The notes: a model not told the origin generated them from the sequence alone. A DNA stretch of 64,000 bases from Bactericera cockerelli (GCA_024516035.1 CM044959.1:9181665-9245664); one strand, 5' to 3'. Positions 44,480-54,495 are shown, numbered from the stretch's first letter. A program made the numbers and translations.

Positions 44480-44855
44480 GTATGGAGGTTAGTTGATGGT
44501 ATGGATATTCAGAACTATTACCTGCTGATGAGAGCAAATAAACTCGAAACAGTTGTCCAGGTATGTTCTGATATTCATGTATACATCTAGTATTCTAGTA
44601 CAACTTCTCACTTTTCTGTTTATACTGATTAAAATAGAGATATTAGTTGATGGTATGGATATTCAGAACTATTACCTGCTGATGAGAGCAAATAAGCTCG
44701 AAACAGTTGTCCAGGTATGTTCTGATATTCATGTATACATCTAGTATTCTAGTACAACTTCTCACTTTTCTGTTTATACTGATTAAAATAGAGATATTCG
44801 TTGATGGCATGGATATTCAGAACTTTCACCGGCTGATGAGAGCAAATAAGCTCGA
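44480..44855 (+). repeat. 154-bp tandem array, about 2.4 copies
   Basis: Units start near 44491, 44645 and 44799, with ATGGATATTCAGAACTATTA, CTGCTGATGAGAGCAAATAA and TCTGATATTCATGTATACATC. One further copy lies at 57.73-57.88 kb, so the unit also exists singly. Confidence 0.88.
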
Positions 44856-45045
44856 AAGGGTTGGGTGGAAGAGATTGTCACGGGCAATAACCCCGCCCTT
44901 TAGGTAGGACATCACCTTTATTCTCTTTTTTTTTCTTATTTCTTTATTCGATAAATTTTTTTCCCTTACAATTTCATTGTATTGTTATGTCAATATTGTA
45001 GTTTGTCCTTACCTAATAAAGCGTAATATAATAATAATAATGTAC
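44856..45045 (+). repeat. Repeat K, retroposon 3' end
   Basis: GGGTTGGGTGGAAGAGATTG, CAATAACCCCGCCCTTTAGG, T-rich segment, CCTAATAAAGCG and an (AAT)n tail at 45029-45040. Confidence 0.6.
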
Positions 45046-45297
45046 ATCTAGTAGAACTTCTCACTTTTCTGTTTATACTGATTATACTGAGCCAGGCTGG
45101 GTGAGGGAGTAATATGAAGGACGCAAGTGAGATAGCGGCAGAGCACCACCCTTGCTCTAATTAGCTGTAGAATATCCATTACTCTAATTAGAGGGAGCGA
45201 CGCGTTGTAACGGGATACCCTTCTGTAACACGCTATACGCGGTGGTTTGTTATGCTATTAGGGTGTCCTGGGCTTTAGTATTGTTAAGTTAAAAAAA

Positions 45298-45440
45298 AGT
45301 TATCATATTTGTGTTAATCACTTTCTTGATATCACAACTACTCCAACTCGCTTTACTAAATCTACGCTTAACCGGGACTTGAACCACCGACCTCAGGTTA
45401 CAAGTCCGCGGCCTTATCGAGCAAGCCACTGAGGTCAGTC
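45298..45440 (-). mobile_element. SINE family B copy
   Basis: ATCATATTTGTGTTAATCAC, GGGACTTGAACCACCGACCT and GCCACTGAGGTC on minus. Confidence 0.85.
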
Positions 45441-45473
45441 TTTAATATTATTATCTGACCTGGTTGCAGAGTT

Positions 45474-45636
45474 CCAGAAACACTTTCTGCTCTCGAAATC
45501 TCCCTTTCAACTGTCACACAACACGCTCTGATTGGTTGATTTGAACGCAATAACCAATCAGAATGCGTTGTGTGACGGTTGAAACGGAGATTCGGGGATT
45601 TGGAGAGTGGAGAGTGTTTCTGGAATGGGCTACTGA
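45474..45636. mobile_element. CCAAT-hairpin MITE, intact
   Basis: Arms of about 75 bp: CCAGAAACACTTTC and TGTCACACAACACGCTCTGA on the left, TGCGTTGTGTGACGGTTGAA and GAGTGTTTCTGG on the right. The centre GATTGG...CCAATC places two CCAAT boxes head to head. Confidence 0.85.
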
Positions 45637-45714
45637 GATTTAATATTATTTTCTGACCTGATGGTTGCAGGGTTTTCAGTGAAACCCTTACAAATAACAC
45701 TGGGACCTAATTAG

Positions 45715-45995
45715 ATCTATTGTGACCAGTTGTTTCTATTTGAAAGACTCTACCGGAATGCGAACCCAGATCATTACCTTTGCACAAGTCTTTAATAGCA
45801 GGATTCAAATTGCTTGAGCTCTTCCACCCAACCAGTGTTTCTATTCAGTTTTAACGTCCTGATCTGATATCTAGTCAAGACGGGGTTTCCCCTACATTCG
45901 CTAGGAATCGTACCCGCTACCAACATTAACCTCACCCAGCCTCGGTAGGGTCGGAAACGCCAGCCTCACGTGTCTGGGTCAAAAACAACCTCATG
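45715..45995 (-). mobile_element. SINE family I, rearranged
   Basis: TTGTGACCAGTTGTTTC with GGAATGCGAACCCAGATC at the left. After an interruption the body follows: TTTTAACGTCCTGATCTG, CCTACATTCGCTAGGAATCG and CTCACCCAGCCTCGG. Confidence 0.65.
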
Positions 45996-46555
45996 TGTGT
46001 GCTATGTGCTCTATGTGTGAGTAGCGACCAGTTGCGGCGCCGGGGGCAGGACGAGGAAAAAATGAGTCACTTGAGAAAATGATGTTAAGTGGCAGAGAAT
46101 GCCTAAGGCAGTAACTTCGCCCCGGATGGAAAAACAATTGTAAAAAAAAATTAATATTGTTCCTTATTTTTTTGTACATAATAAATATTTCAAGCTTTTT
46201 TTTAATTTATTGTTATTAATTTGTTGTTGTTGATTGTTTTGTAAAGAAATAAGGTGTAGGTAAATAAATAAATAAAAATGTTACAAGGTGTCTCATAATG
46301 TTGTGCTACCCCATCAAGTAGTGAATTTATTACCACCACACTGTATAAACAGTGCTCTGTTGCAGTAATTAATCAAGGAACAAATTTGACCCAATTTATT
46401 CACATTTATGTAAGTAGAAATGAGCATACCAACCCAACAACAACAAGTTTCATTACAGTGGCGGATGGTAGGAAGGGTGAGGAAGAGGAGAGGAGACAGT
46501 GCCGGTTTTGAGGGGGGTGTGAGGGACAGAACAAGACGTATTCTTATTAAATTAG

Positions 46556-46645
46556 AAATTAGGTCATGTCCCAGCTGGGATACGAACCCGCAACCTCTGG
46601 ATAAACACAGACGTCGCGATGACCACTTAGATACCTGGACTGTCA
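46556..46645 (-). mobile_element. tRNA-headed SINE fragment
   Basis: Minus: GACAGTCCAGGTATCTAAGT, GAGGTTGCGGGTTCGTATCC and CAGCTGGGACATGACC. Head plan like family A. Confidence 0.55.
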
Positions 46646-46702
46646 AATAATTATAATTTTCGATTTGTATTATTTTTGTAAAAAAAAAAAAAAAAAAAAA
46701 AA

Positions 46703-46862
46703 AAGGTGACAGACAGACAGAAGACGCACGGACCAATGGCTGAAACCACCTTTTTTGGTATCCTGAGGCCATGATTCGACCAGAAATAAGAAAAACTGGG
46801 TAGGTCAAATTTTTGACGAATTCAATACATTCCTTATTATTAGGATAAGGAAAGTTAAAACA
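46703..46862 (-). mobile_element. Family E end fragment
   Basis: GACAGACAGACAGAAGACGC, CGGACCAATGGCTGAAA, GAAATAAGAAAAACTGGGTA and ATAAGGAAAGTTAAAA: the 5' 150 bp of family E, reversed, beside an A24 run. Confidence 0.75.
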
Positions 46863-46874
46863 GTATGATACTCT

Positions 46875-47078
46875 TTTGTTTTGGGTTTAATGTAGCTCTT
46901 AACTGCATGGACATGTGGTCATATCCCAACGTGTGTTTAACACTCCATTCGCTGGAAACTAATAAACCAGCTAATCAAATTAACCTCATTCAGCCTGAGT
47001 GGGGCCGGAAACAGACAGGGTTCAATTTTAAACGGTCACCTATCCAAATGCTAGCCTTGAATAACGTTGCAACAACTG
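46875..47078 (-). mobile_element. Diverged 5S-SINE (family D)
   Basis: AACTGCATGGACATGTGGTC, CTCCATTCGCTGGAAAC, CAGCCTGAGTGGGGCCGG and GGTCACCTATCCAAATGC (C-box region, reversed). Confidence 0.7.
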
Positions 47079-47095
47079 ACCGAGTGAGAACTCTC

Positions 47096-47170
47096 CATTC
47101 TCAAATTTGAACGCAAAAACCAATCAGATTGCGTTGTGTGACAGTAAAAGGAGAGATTTTTAAGTTTATG
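47096..47170. mobile_element. CCAAT-hairpin MITE fragment
   Basis: AACCAATCAGATTGCGTTGTG and GACAGTAAAAGGAGAG: right half only. Confidence 0.6.
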
Positions 47171-47384
47171 GTACTGTATATTGTCATTGTACATAATATA
47201 TTATTTTGTACAACTTGTAACTTTTGTTATGTAAATATATAAATAATAAGTTTATAAGATTATTTATTTATTTTCTTTATGAAGAGACATTTATACAAAG
47301 GTACTTACTTCTCCTAAGCTTTGAAGGGCTTCTAAGAGAAGGAGATGGCTGTATGGAATGGCCTAGCCTACCAATGCCAAAAAA

Positions 47385-48106
47385 AAACACTGCCAATTAT
47401 GGACAGAATACTTCCTCGTGATTGTTTCACATTGTAAACACGTGCCAATTTTGAGATTTTATACAAAATTACTTGTATCTCCAAAACGACTGAACCGATT
47501 TTCTTCAAATTTGTTTTATATGGTAGAATATTGTTTTTTCTACATTCTAGATTCTACAAAAAATTCTGTGTCGGCAAGTCGTGGTCCTTATTTTTTGACT
47601 TTTTTGTCCAAAATTTCGGATTTTCTTAAATATCAGAGTCAAATTATAATTAATTAAAAAATAAATATAAATATCCTATGTAAAATAATAATATGCATAA
47701 CCACACAAATTTTCATCAAAATCGAGTGTACCGTTCACGAGATATAAGCGTTTAAGTAAAAAGTTAGTGGTCAGGCGCATCGTCTCTTTCACCAAGAACC
47801 GCTAGTACGAATTCGATGAATTTAAAATGGGACCATCTACAGAATGTCTCCTAGATGTGTGTAAATTTTCATCAAAATCGGTCGAGTAGTTTCCGAGATT
47901 TGCGCGTTACAAGGAATCGTTTTAACAGACAGACAGACCGACAGACCGACCGACCGACAGACGGACACAAAACCAAATTTGCTCAGGAGGTTAGGAAACG
48001 TCCAGAAATATGAAAAAAAATTGAAATCGGAGCAAAAAATTTTTTTTTTTTACAAAAACGAACACAATACTTCCGATTTCTAATATTAGAAATTTCTCGG
48101 AAGTAA
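47385..48106 (-). mobile_element. Family F (Helentron/DINE-like), full copy
   Basis: Starts on plus with AACACTGCCAATTATGGACA and ends with the hairpin TTTCTAATATTAGAAATTTC and CGGAAGTAA. The centre has (GACAGACC)n. About 720 bp. ACCGATTTTCTTCAAATTTG, AATCGAGTGTACCG and ATCGGTCGAGTAG are DINE-1-like sequence blocks. No protein. Confidence 0.85.
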
Positions 48107-48686
48107 AAAAGTGAAGGAGAGTTTGAGAGTGGAGAGTGTTTCTGGAACGGGCCACTGGTGTGATCAATCTGCCATCGACGAGGCTAACACCATTCCTAAT
48201 TTATTACAGCAGTTCCTGGTTACTGCATAATTCTGCAATACGCTCTACAAATATGCTTTCTAATTGAAAACTTTCCATCAAGATATTTTCTGGTCAGCGC
48301 GCGGCGTGGAAACCAAAGAAATGCAATATTTCTTCGTTGTAATCTACAAAGAAGAAAATATTAAACTCTCGGAGAAATGTCAGTTATTTTTCTTTCATGA
48401 TTTTTTTAATTAAATGGGGAAGAGCACTAATTGAAAATGATTTGCTGACATCAAAAGGGATACTTGTCGTTTTTATTCAGTCTTTTGTTTGTTTGTTTCG
48501 TGATTAACTGAAATTTGATGAAAGACTTTTAACTCAAAGTACCAAGGTGCACCACAATTTTTGTATAATCTATAAAAATGTATGTCTATTTATTTCATTA
48601 TACTTAATTACTAGCAAGTTCTTTATATATTTCCACATGATGTAAGTAAAACCAAGTTGTCATCTGGTACATATGGCTTAACAAAT
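48107..48686. other. Sequence between inverted family F copies
   Basis: Begins with a CCAAT-MITE tail (GAGAGTGGAGAGTGTTTCTGG at 48126-48146) and is otherwise AT-rich and unassigned. Confidence 0.5.
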
Positions 48687-49405
48687 TACTTCCGAGAAAT
48701 TTCTAATATTAGAAATCGGAAGTATTGTGTTCGTTTTTGTAAAAAAAAATATTTTTTTGCTCCGATTTCAATTTTTTTCATATTTCTGGACGTTTCATAA
48801 CCTCCTGAGCAAATTTGGTTTTGTGTCCGTCTGTCGGTCTGTCGGTCTGTCGGTCTGTCTGTTAAAACGATTCCTTGTAACGCGCAAATCTCGGAAACCA
48901 CTCGACCGATTTCGATGAAATTTTGCACACATTTAGGAGACATTCTGTAGATGGTCCCATTTTAAATTCATCGAGTTCGTACTAGCGGCTCTGGGTGAAA
49001 GAGACCATGCGCCTGACCACTAACTTTTTACTTAAACGCTTATATCTCGTGAACGGTACACCCGATTTCGATGAAATTTTGTATGTATATGCATATTATT
49101 GTTTTACATAGGTTTTTTATATTTTCTTTTTAATTAATTATAATTTGACTCTGATATTTAAGAAAATCCGAAATTTTGGACAATAAAGTCAAAAAATAAG
49201 AACCACGACTTGCCGATACAGAATTTTTTGTAGAATCTAGAATGTAGAAAAAACGGTTTTCTACCATATAAAACAAATTTGAAGAAAATCGGTTCAGTCG
49301 TTTTGGAGATACAAGTAATTTAGTATAAAAACTCAAAATTCGCACGTGTACACAATGTGAAACAATCACGAGGAAGTATTGTGTCCATAATTGGCAGTGT
49401 TTTTT
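48687..49405 (+). mobile_element. Family F (Helentron/DINE-like), full copy
   Basis: Begins TTACTTCCGAGAAATTTC with its hairpin, then GGAAGTATTGTGTTCG, (GTCTGTCG)n at 48827-48862, and ACCGATTTCGATGAAATTTT twice. It ends GGAAGTATTGTGTCCATAAT then TTGGCAGTG and a T run. GGAAGTATTGTGT is repeated directly near both ends. Confidence 0.85.
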
Positions 49406-49408
49406 TTT

Positions 49409-49690
49409 TTTAGAGATGAGTGTTTCACAGCCTTTTTTATTTCGTAGCCATGAAACAGGAGCTACTGTAGACGCTTGTGGTCTGTATTGTAGCCTGCCCA
49501 TCCCGTAGTATGTCTCCCCTCTGATGGGCGAGAAGTGACACAATACTTCCGGTGTTGGGTCAACACGAGCGCATCGGAAGGTATCCCTTACAAACAACTG
49601 TAACCAAATTTTGAATACAAATTTTTGTCGGCGCGGGGGTTCGAACCCGGGACCTTCCGCATGGCAAGCAAGTGCTTAACCACTGAAATT
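49409..49690 (-). mobile_element. SINE family G, head truncated
   Basis: Body GAGTGTTTCACAGCC to the B box GGTTCGAACCCGGGACC. It stops at AACCACTG, lacking the last ~20 bp of the tRNA 5' end. Confidence 0.85.
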
Positions 49691-49696
49691 TGACTA

Positions 49697-50134
49697 TTGA
49701 ATGTCCGAAACTCGCACCACACATTAGTCCAAAATGCGAATTGCAAAACTCCGAGGGCCAAGTTAAAAATGTTTCATTTAATAGGGCAGTGGGTCAAACC
49801 AAGTTTCAGCAATTCTACCCACAATCACACTAGTTCTATTCGTTCAGCTTCCTTTGGTTCTCTGAGTTGTGGACAGCTCCAGGTGACGAGGTCCACTAGA
49901 CAGAAACACATGTCCTGGTATGTCTGGAGCTCAGAGAACCGAACATTCAGTACCGTGAAGGACCCTGAAGTAATGCCACACGGCGGTCCCAGGGCAACAT
50001 ATAGTAGAAACACAACCAAGAAGAGGTTTCTAGACGGTAAAAAACCTTCTCGCCGGTTCACAGGCTCTAACCTACGCTGGTGTTTGATGCAAATTTTAGT
50101 CTTCTATATTAAATATATCTATAAAAAAAGTTAA
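49697..50134. other. Unrecognised open region, GC-balanced
   Basis: A 145-codon plus frame (49697-50134) and a 78-codon minus frame (49825-50061) overlap in sequence that is less AT-rich than its neighbours and matches none of the repeats here. Residues such as CGQLQVTRSTRQKH (plus) or GSFTVLNVRFSELQ (minus) suggest no family I know. GGTTCTCTGAG at 49856 is inverted at 49931 (CTCAGAGAACC). It could be a retroposed gene fragment or an unlisted repeat. Confidence 0.25.
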
Positions 50135-50258
50135 TCAGGAGGTTATGAAACGTCCAGAAACATGAAAAAAATTGAAATCGTAGCAAAAAATATTTTTTGT
50201 TTTACAAAAACGAACACAATACTTCCGATTTCTAAAATCAGGAATTTCTCGGAAGTAA
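50135..50258 (-). mobile_element. Family F end fragment
   Basis: GGAGGTTATGAAACGTCCAG, AAAACGAACACAATACTTCC and ATTTCTCGGAAGTAAT: the 5' 120 bp of the family, reversed. Confidence 0.8.
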
Positions 50259-50606
50259 TACCGTAAAAGAATAGTAGGCACTAAATATCTTCTTCTGTGT
50301 TTAACGTGGCATTTTTACGCTTTTTAAAGTTTAATTTTATTTTGAATTTTATTAAAGTTGATTTTTTGTATAACTTTATTTGTTTTGAAAAGTAACATCA
50401 CGAAGGAACAAATATATTTACCTATATGTTTCTCGTACCTGACTGGTTGATAAAGTAACACTATTTTTCTTTTTAAAAAAATAACCATGTCTCCGAACTG
50501 TTTCGAGAGGTGTTTGAGGTATTTTGTATACATTTGCTTACACAAATATAACATGTCAATTTATTTTGACTGATGGTTTTGTTACGCGCAATAAAATTCA
50601 ACAAAT

Positions 50607-50815
50607 TCGACCTCAATAGCTTGATCGATAAGGCTGCGGACTTGTAATCTGGAGGTCGGTGGTTCAAGTCCCAAGTCAAGCGAGTTTGAGTTATCGTGAT
50701 ATCACTTCAAGCGAAACGGTCTTTTCGCGGGAGAACGCCTCCCAGAAACTACAATGCTTATATGACGGTAAATATATTGTGATTAACACAAAATAATATT
50801 ATAACTCGTTAGTCT
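50607..50815 (+). mobile_element. SINE family B with internal insert
   Basis: CGACCTCAATAGCTTGATCG, GGCTGCGGACTTGTAATC, GGTGGTTCAAGTCCC. Between GATATCAC (50698) and GTGATTAACACAAAATA (50780) sits a ~75-bp foreign piece (GAAACGGTCTTTTCGCGGGA). Confidence 0.75.
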
Positions 50816-50969
50816 CCTGACAAGGTCTGACCTATTGAGACGATGGACATCCCTGTACGATGGATGTACCTATCAATAACCTCTGTAGATGTTATGGAGG
50901 CATAATTTTTCATTGTTCCTCTGACTGACTGAAAACCCAAATCGCGATGTAGCGAGTTGGAACTGATAG

Positions 50970-51240
50970 CCAGCCTCCGTGGCGAAACGGTTGTGACTAC
51001 TGCCCGTAGTGCAGAGATCTTGAGTTCAATCCCCGGTAGGAGCAGACTTTTCACACAAAAAATTCTGTTCCCTTCGAACACGTGAGGCTGGCATTTCCGG
51101 CCCTACCCAGGCTTGGTGAGGTTAATGTAGGTATCTGGTAAGATTCCCAGTGAATGCAGGGTAAAACACCCGTCCTAATCAGGACGTTGAATCAAAGAGA
51201 ATCGTTGGTGTTAGAAAGGGAATCCAGCCGTAAAAAATAT
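50970..51240 (+). mobile_element. SINE family I copy
   Basis: GCCAGCCTCCGTGGCGAAAC, GACTACTGCCCGTAGTGCAG, GAGTTCAATCCCCGG (B box), CCAGGCTTGGTGAGGTTAAT, GTGAATGCAGGGTAAAACAC and CGTCCTAATCAGGACG. Confidence 0.85.
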
Positions 51241-51619
51241 GCCACAATCAACCAACCTCAACCATGAGATTGAACAATGCCGACCCAAATTTGGGAAAAA
51301 GTAAAATGAAAGATAAAGAAGAATTGAGTTGGAACTAATAATATAAACCAGGAGGCAATTGACCATATCCTTTGGTACTTTGGTCTGAAATCTTTAAATA
51401 AGTCTTTTGGATCCGTTCGTACAGACCAAAAGCTGGATACTATAGGTCAATACTGGTTGAAGGACCTTAACTATTAATCGGATGGAGGCATTTTTCAAAA
51501 TATAAGCCATGAAGTGACATTGTAAGGACAAATTATCACATTTTTCGGTCGCCCGTTTAGCAAGGATACTCTTTCCTACCTCTCGTGTTGTTTTGTTTTT
51601 CTTTGCTTTGGTTCTCTCG

Positions 51620-51785
51620 GTCCATGATCTATGGTTCGAATCCCGCCCATTGCTTCGATTTTTTTCCTTCAATTATTTGACTCTGTGACCAAACAATTAT
51701 AAGACTCTCAAGTTTAGGTGGTAGAAAATACTTGTAGCATTAACCTCGCCTGGTGGTTACCTTTCTCTAACGAGTATTCTTATGA
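51620..51785 (+). mobile_element. SINE family C, head diverged
   Basis: ATGGTTCGAATCCCGCCCA (B box), TTGACTCTGTGACCAAACAA, TAGGTGGTAGAAAATACTTG and TAACCTCGCCTGGTGGTTAC. Confidence 0.8.
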
Positions 51786-51951
51786 AAAAGGCATCTCTTC
51801 TCAAGGGTGTGAAACATCCCCTGAAGGGTGTTACACCAAGAACGGATCTTTGATCAAGTCTCCTGGTGTTGTTCTGTCCCAAAGGGGAGGAATATAATGG
51901 TTGGCGGACTTGGCTATTATTATACTTATCTAGAAAGCACTGGACACTTAC

Positions 51952-52057
51952 CTAAAGATATTTTATCGCCTGTGGAATCCACACATCCAATCTGGTAGGT
52001 CCAAATTAACACTGAAAACACTACGAGACATCGCGACGACACGGGACGTGGCTCCAT
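51952..52057 (-). CDS. First coding exon with signal peptide, gene unknown
   Basis: On minus, ATG at 52057-52055 sits in a strong Kozak context (GCGCACCATGG). It opens 35 codons plus one base, ending at a consensus donor (TTTAG|GTAAGTG; GT at 51951-51950), so the intron is phase 1. The peptide begins MEPRPVSSRC, then a hydrophobic stretch LVVFSVLIWTYQIG and CVDSTGDKISL. This is a typical signal peptide or signal anchor, implying a secreted or membrane protein. The frame also stays open upstream to 52297, but the first such ATG has poorer context and its peptide is R/S-rich, so I prefer 52057. Promoter-like CpG-rich DNA lies directly upstream. Later exons should be at lower coordinates; none is recognised in this window. 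The family is not identified. Confidence 0.6.
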
Positions 52058-52285
52058 GGTGCGCACAGGAAAACTCCCGAATTGGTACTGAGGAGCGAGA
52101 GCACAGCTTTCCGTCTCTCGTCTCTCAAGTCGTGAGAAAAGCTCGAAAGCTCTCCGTTTGCGCATGCGCGAAAAGAATCTTCCCGTGACGTCACACGATT
52201 TCCTTAGTCTTCCCCGCGAGTTTGAGTTCCCGCGCGCTTTCGAACGAGTTTTTCTCCCAAGCGAGTTTTGTAAGGGGGGAACTGC
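52058..52285 (-). promoter_or_regulatory. CpG-rich promoter/5' UTR of the minus-strand gene
   Basis: About 230 bp rich in CpG against an AT-rich background. It has the NRF1-like palindrome TGCGCATGCGC (52159-52169), a CRE TGACGTCA (52186-52193) and repeated GCGAGTTT motifs (about 52216, 52261). No TATA box is evident. Position 30-230 bp upstream of a Kozak ATG supports a TATA-less promoter. Confidence 0.55.
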
Positions 52286-52420
52286 AATAAAAAACAAAAT
52301 GGGTAATGAATCTGTCCCTTAACTAAATATCCAATATGGCTACCGTTATTGCCTTCAAAAGCATGTAAGAGGAAAAAAATTACTTTGTGATTTCTTCTGT
52401 GTTAAAACTAACAAAGATGA

Positions 52421-52525
52421 CCGACCTCAGAAGCATGATCGGTAAGACGGCGGACTTATAACCTAGAGGTCGGTGGTTCAAGGCATCAAGGCCGGTTTCA
52501 GCGTACATTTAGTAAAGATAACTAA
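52421..52525 (+). mobile_element. SINE family B, 3'-truncated
   Basis: CCGACCTCAGAAGCATGATC, GCGGACTTATAACCTAGAGG, GGTGGTTCAAGGCATCAAGG and TTTCAGCGTACATTTAGTAA. Confidence 0.8.
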
Positions 52526-52663
52526 CAAATATGGACGATTTTAGGGGACAGGTTGGAGCCCTTACGAGTTTCCATTATTTTTTCCTCTAAGGTTTCAGCT
52601 GCACTCTGATTGGTTTATTTAATTAAAAGACACGTGCACACGTGTCCTCCATTACTTCTGTCT

Positions 52664-52818
52664 GTCCCGGTAGCTCAGTGGCAAAGGCGGCACTCTGTGA
52701 AGCCAGAGATTCCAGAGGTCGCGGGTTCGAAACCCAACCGGGACATGACAAGTTATCCTCCCATTTGGGATTTTTACCACATAATAATATGTCTTGGGCT
52801 TACTGCTGTTAATAATTG
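52664..52818 (+). mobile_element. SINE family A, 3'-truncated
   Basis: GTCCCGGTAGCTCAGTGGC, GGTCGCGGGTTCGAAACCC, CCCATTTGGGATTTTTACC. It stops at GCTTACTGCTG where the family G SINE begins. Confidence 0.88.
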
Positions 52819-52820
52819 AT

Positions 52821-52857
<37 letters not shown>

Positions 52858-53147
52858 TGAGTGTTTCACAGCCTTTTTTGTTTCGTAGCCATGAAACAGG
52901 AGCTACTGTAGATGCTTGTGGTCTGTGTTGTAGCCTGCCCATCCCGTAGTATGCCTCCCCTCTGATGGGCGAGAAGTGACACAATATTTCCCATTTAGGT
53001 GCTGGGTCAACACGAGCGCACCGGAAGGTATCCCTTACAAACAACTGTAACCAAATTTTGAATACAAATTTTTGTCGGCGCGGGGTTTCGAACCCGGGAC
53101 CTTCCGCATGGCAAGCGAGTGCTTAACCACTAAGCTATTCGTGCGCT
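52819..53147 (-). mobile_element. SINE family G, full copy with long tail
   Basis: A T29 run (tail on minus) at 52820-52849, the body, B box GGTTTCGAACCC and head ACTAAGCTATTCGTGCGC. Confidence 0.9.
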
Positions 53148-53218
53148 TTAATTATCTATGGACTTTTTTTATTTAATTTTTTTTTTTTATTTAATTCGAC
53201 TACTTTAATTATCATTAT

Positions 53219-53510
53219 AAGTAGTCACCGTGGCAGAGTGAGTTAGCGCGCTAGGCATTGCCCGCACGGTGACCTGGGTTCAATGCCCAGCGGGGCAGGA
53301 TTTTTTCTGCTCTGTACTTCGGTGTTCGGGGTCCACACATACCTCGTGAGGAAAAGTGAGTAGCTGCTTTATTGTTAGCAGCGACCAGTGGCGGAATTAT
53401 AAGATATTGGGATATTAAAGATACGGAAAAGTCCTTTAATACTGCGTTACCCACTAAATTGTGATATAATAACACAAAGAAACACATTATTATAATTATT
53501 ATTATTTCTA
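53219..53510 (+). mobile_element. SINE family H, full copy
   Basis: GTAGTCACCGTGGCAGAGTG, GTTAGCGCGCTAGG (A-box region), GACCTGGGTTCAATGCCC (B box), TTTTTTCTGCTCTGTACTTC, TACCTCGTGAGGAAAAGTG and ACCCACTAAATTGTGATAT with an (ATT)n tail. Confidence 0.88.
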
Positions 53511-53797
53511 CATGCTAACTGCAAGGAAGGGATTTTTTCCCTATATAGGTAATTGTTATTTTCATAATTTCCCATGAAATCGGATGAAAAGTTAATGCCT
53601 GTTCAAACTTGGTCTCCTCGTATTTCCGCCTCTCACTTTAATGTTTCATCTAAAAGGAAACTTTTGTGACATTTTTTGCACCCCTGACGCGTTTTTACTT
53701 ATTTATTAGCTGACTTGCCGTCGAAAAGAGATTCTTTTCACACGAGACAGTTTCCAAACAACGCAGTCTAGATTTTTTTATTTTTAATCTGGGTATT

Positions 53798-53968
53798 ACG
53801 TCGCTTTCAACTGCATGGTCGTGATATACGAGGGGGTGTTACCCTCCATTCGCAGGAAACTCACAAACCTGCAACTTACATTAACCTCACTCAGCCTGGG
53901 TTGAGCCAGAATGCCTGCATCACGAAGTCTTCATTCCGCTGCACGTTGCTTAACTTCGGTGATCCTAC
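53798..53968 (-). mobile_element. 5S-SINE (family D), diverged
   Basis: ACGTCGCTTTCAACTGCATG, CCTCCATTCGCAGGAAACTC, CTCACTCAGCCTGGGTTGAG, CACGAAGTCTTCATTCCGCT and GCTTAACTTCGGTGATCC: the body followed by part of the 5S head, reversed. A CCAAT-MITE fragment (CATTGTGTGACGGTAGAAAG) follows at 53994-54055. Confidence 0.8.
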
Positions 53969-54299
53969 GTTGTGTACGATGATCCTAGATTGCATTGTGT
54001 GACGGTAGAAAGGGAGCTTTGGGGGGTATTATGAGAGTGAGAGCGGTTTCTGGAAAGAAGAACAGACATGCAGACTACAGAAAATCAAATAAGAAAAGTC
54101 AAATTGAGTTCTCATAGAGGGCGTTGTCCATTACATACATTTTCATGAAATTTTGGAGGGAGAAATACGATAAAAATGCACCAAGGGATTTTTTGCTGAA
54201 ATTCCCGCTTTACTTTCCGTTTTACAAAACAAGCTCGGGAAAAAAACATACGTCTCCATGGACTGCCGTTTCTGAAAATTTGTATACACTTTTCCTCTC

Positions 54300-54495
54300 A
54301 TCTTCCGTCATTTATCACAACTCTCTTCTCCCTCCTCCCCTCTCTCCTCCCTCCCTCCTCTCCTCTCTCCTCCCTCCTCTCCTCTCTCCATTTCTCTTCC
54401 CTCCCACTTTATCCTTTCTCTTCTTCTCCCAGACTTATCGCTTATCTCCCCTCTGCAACCCTTCTCATTCCCTTCTCTCTCTCTCTCTCTCTCTC
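54300..54495. repeat. Polypyrimidine tract
   Basis: CTCCTCCCTC/TCTCTC sequence including (CT)n at 54473-54496. Confidence 0.8.

Noticed and set aside
51926..52297. Full 123-codon minus frame as the coding region
   Set aside because: The upstream part reads as R/S-rich translation of the CpG-rich promoter; the internal ATG at 52057 has a far better context and starts a signal peptide.
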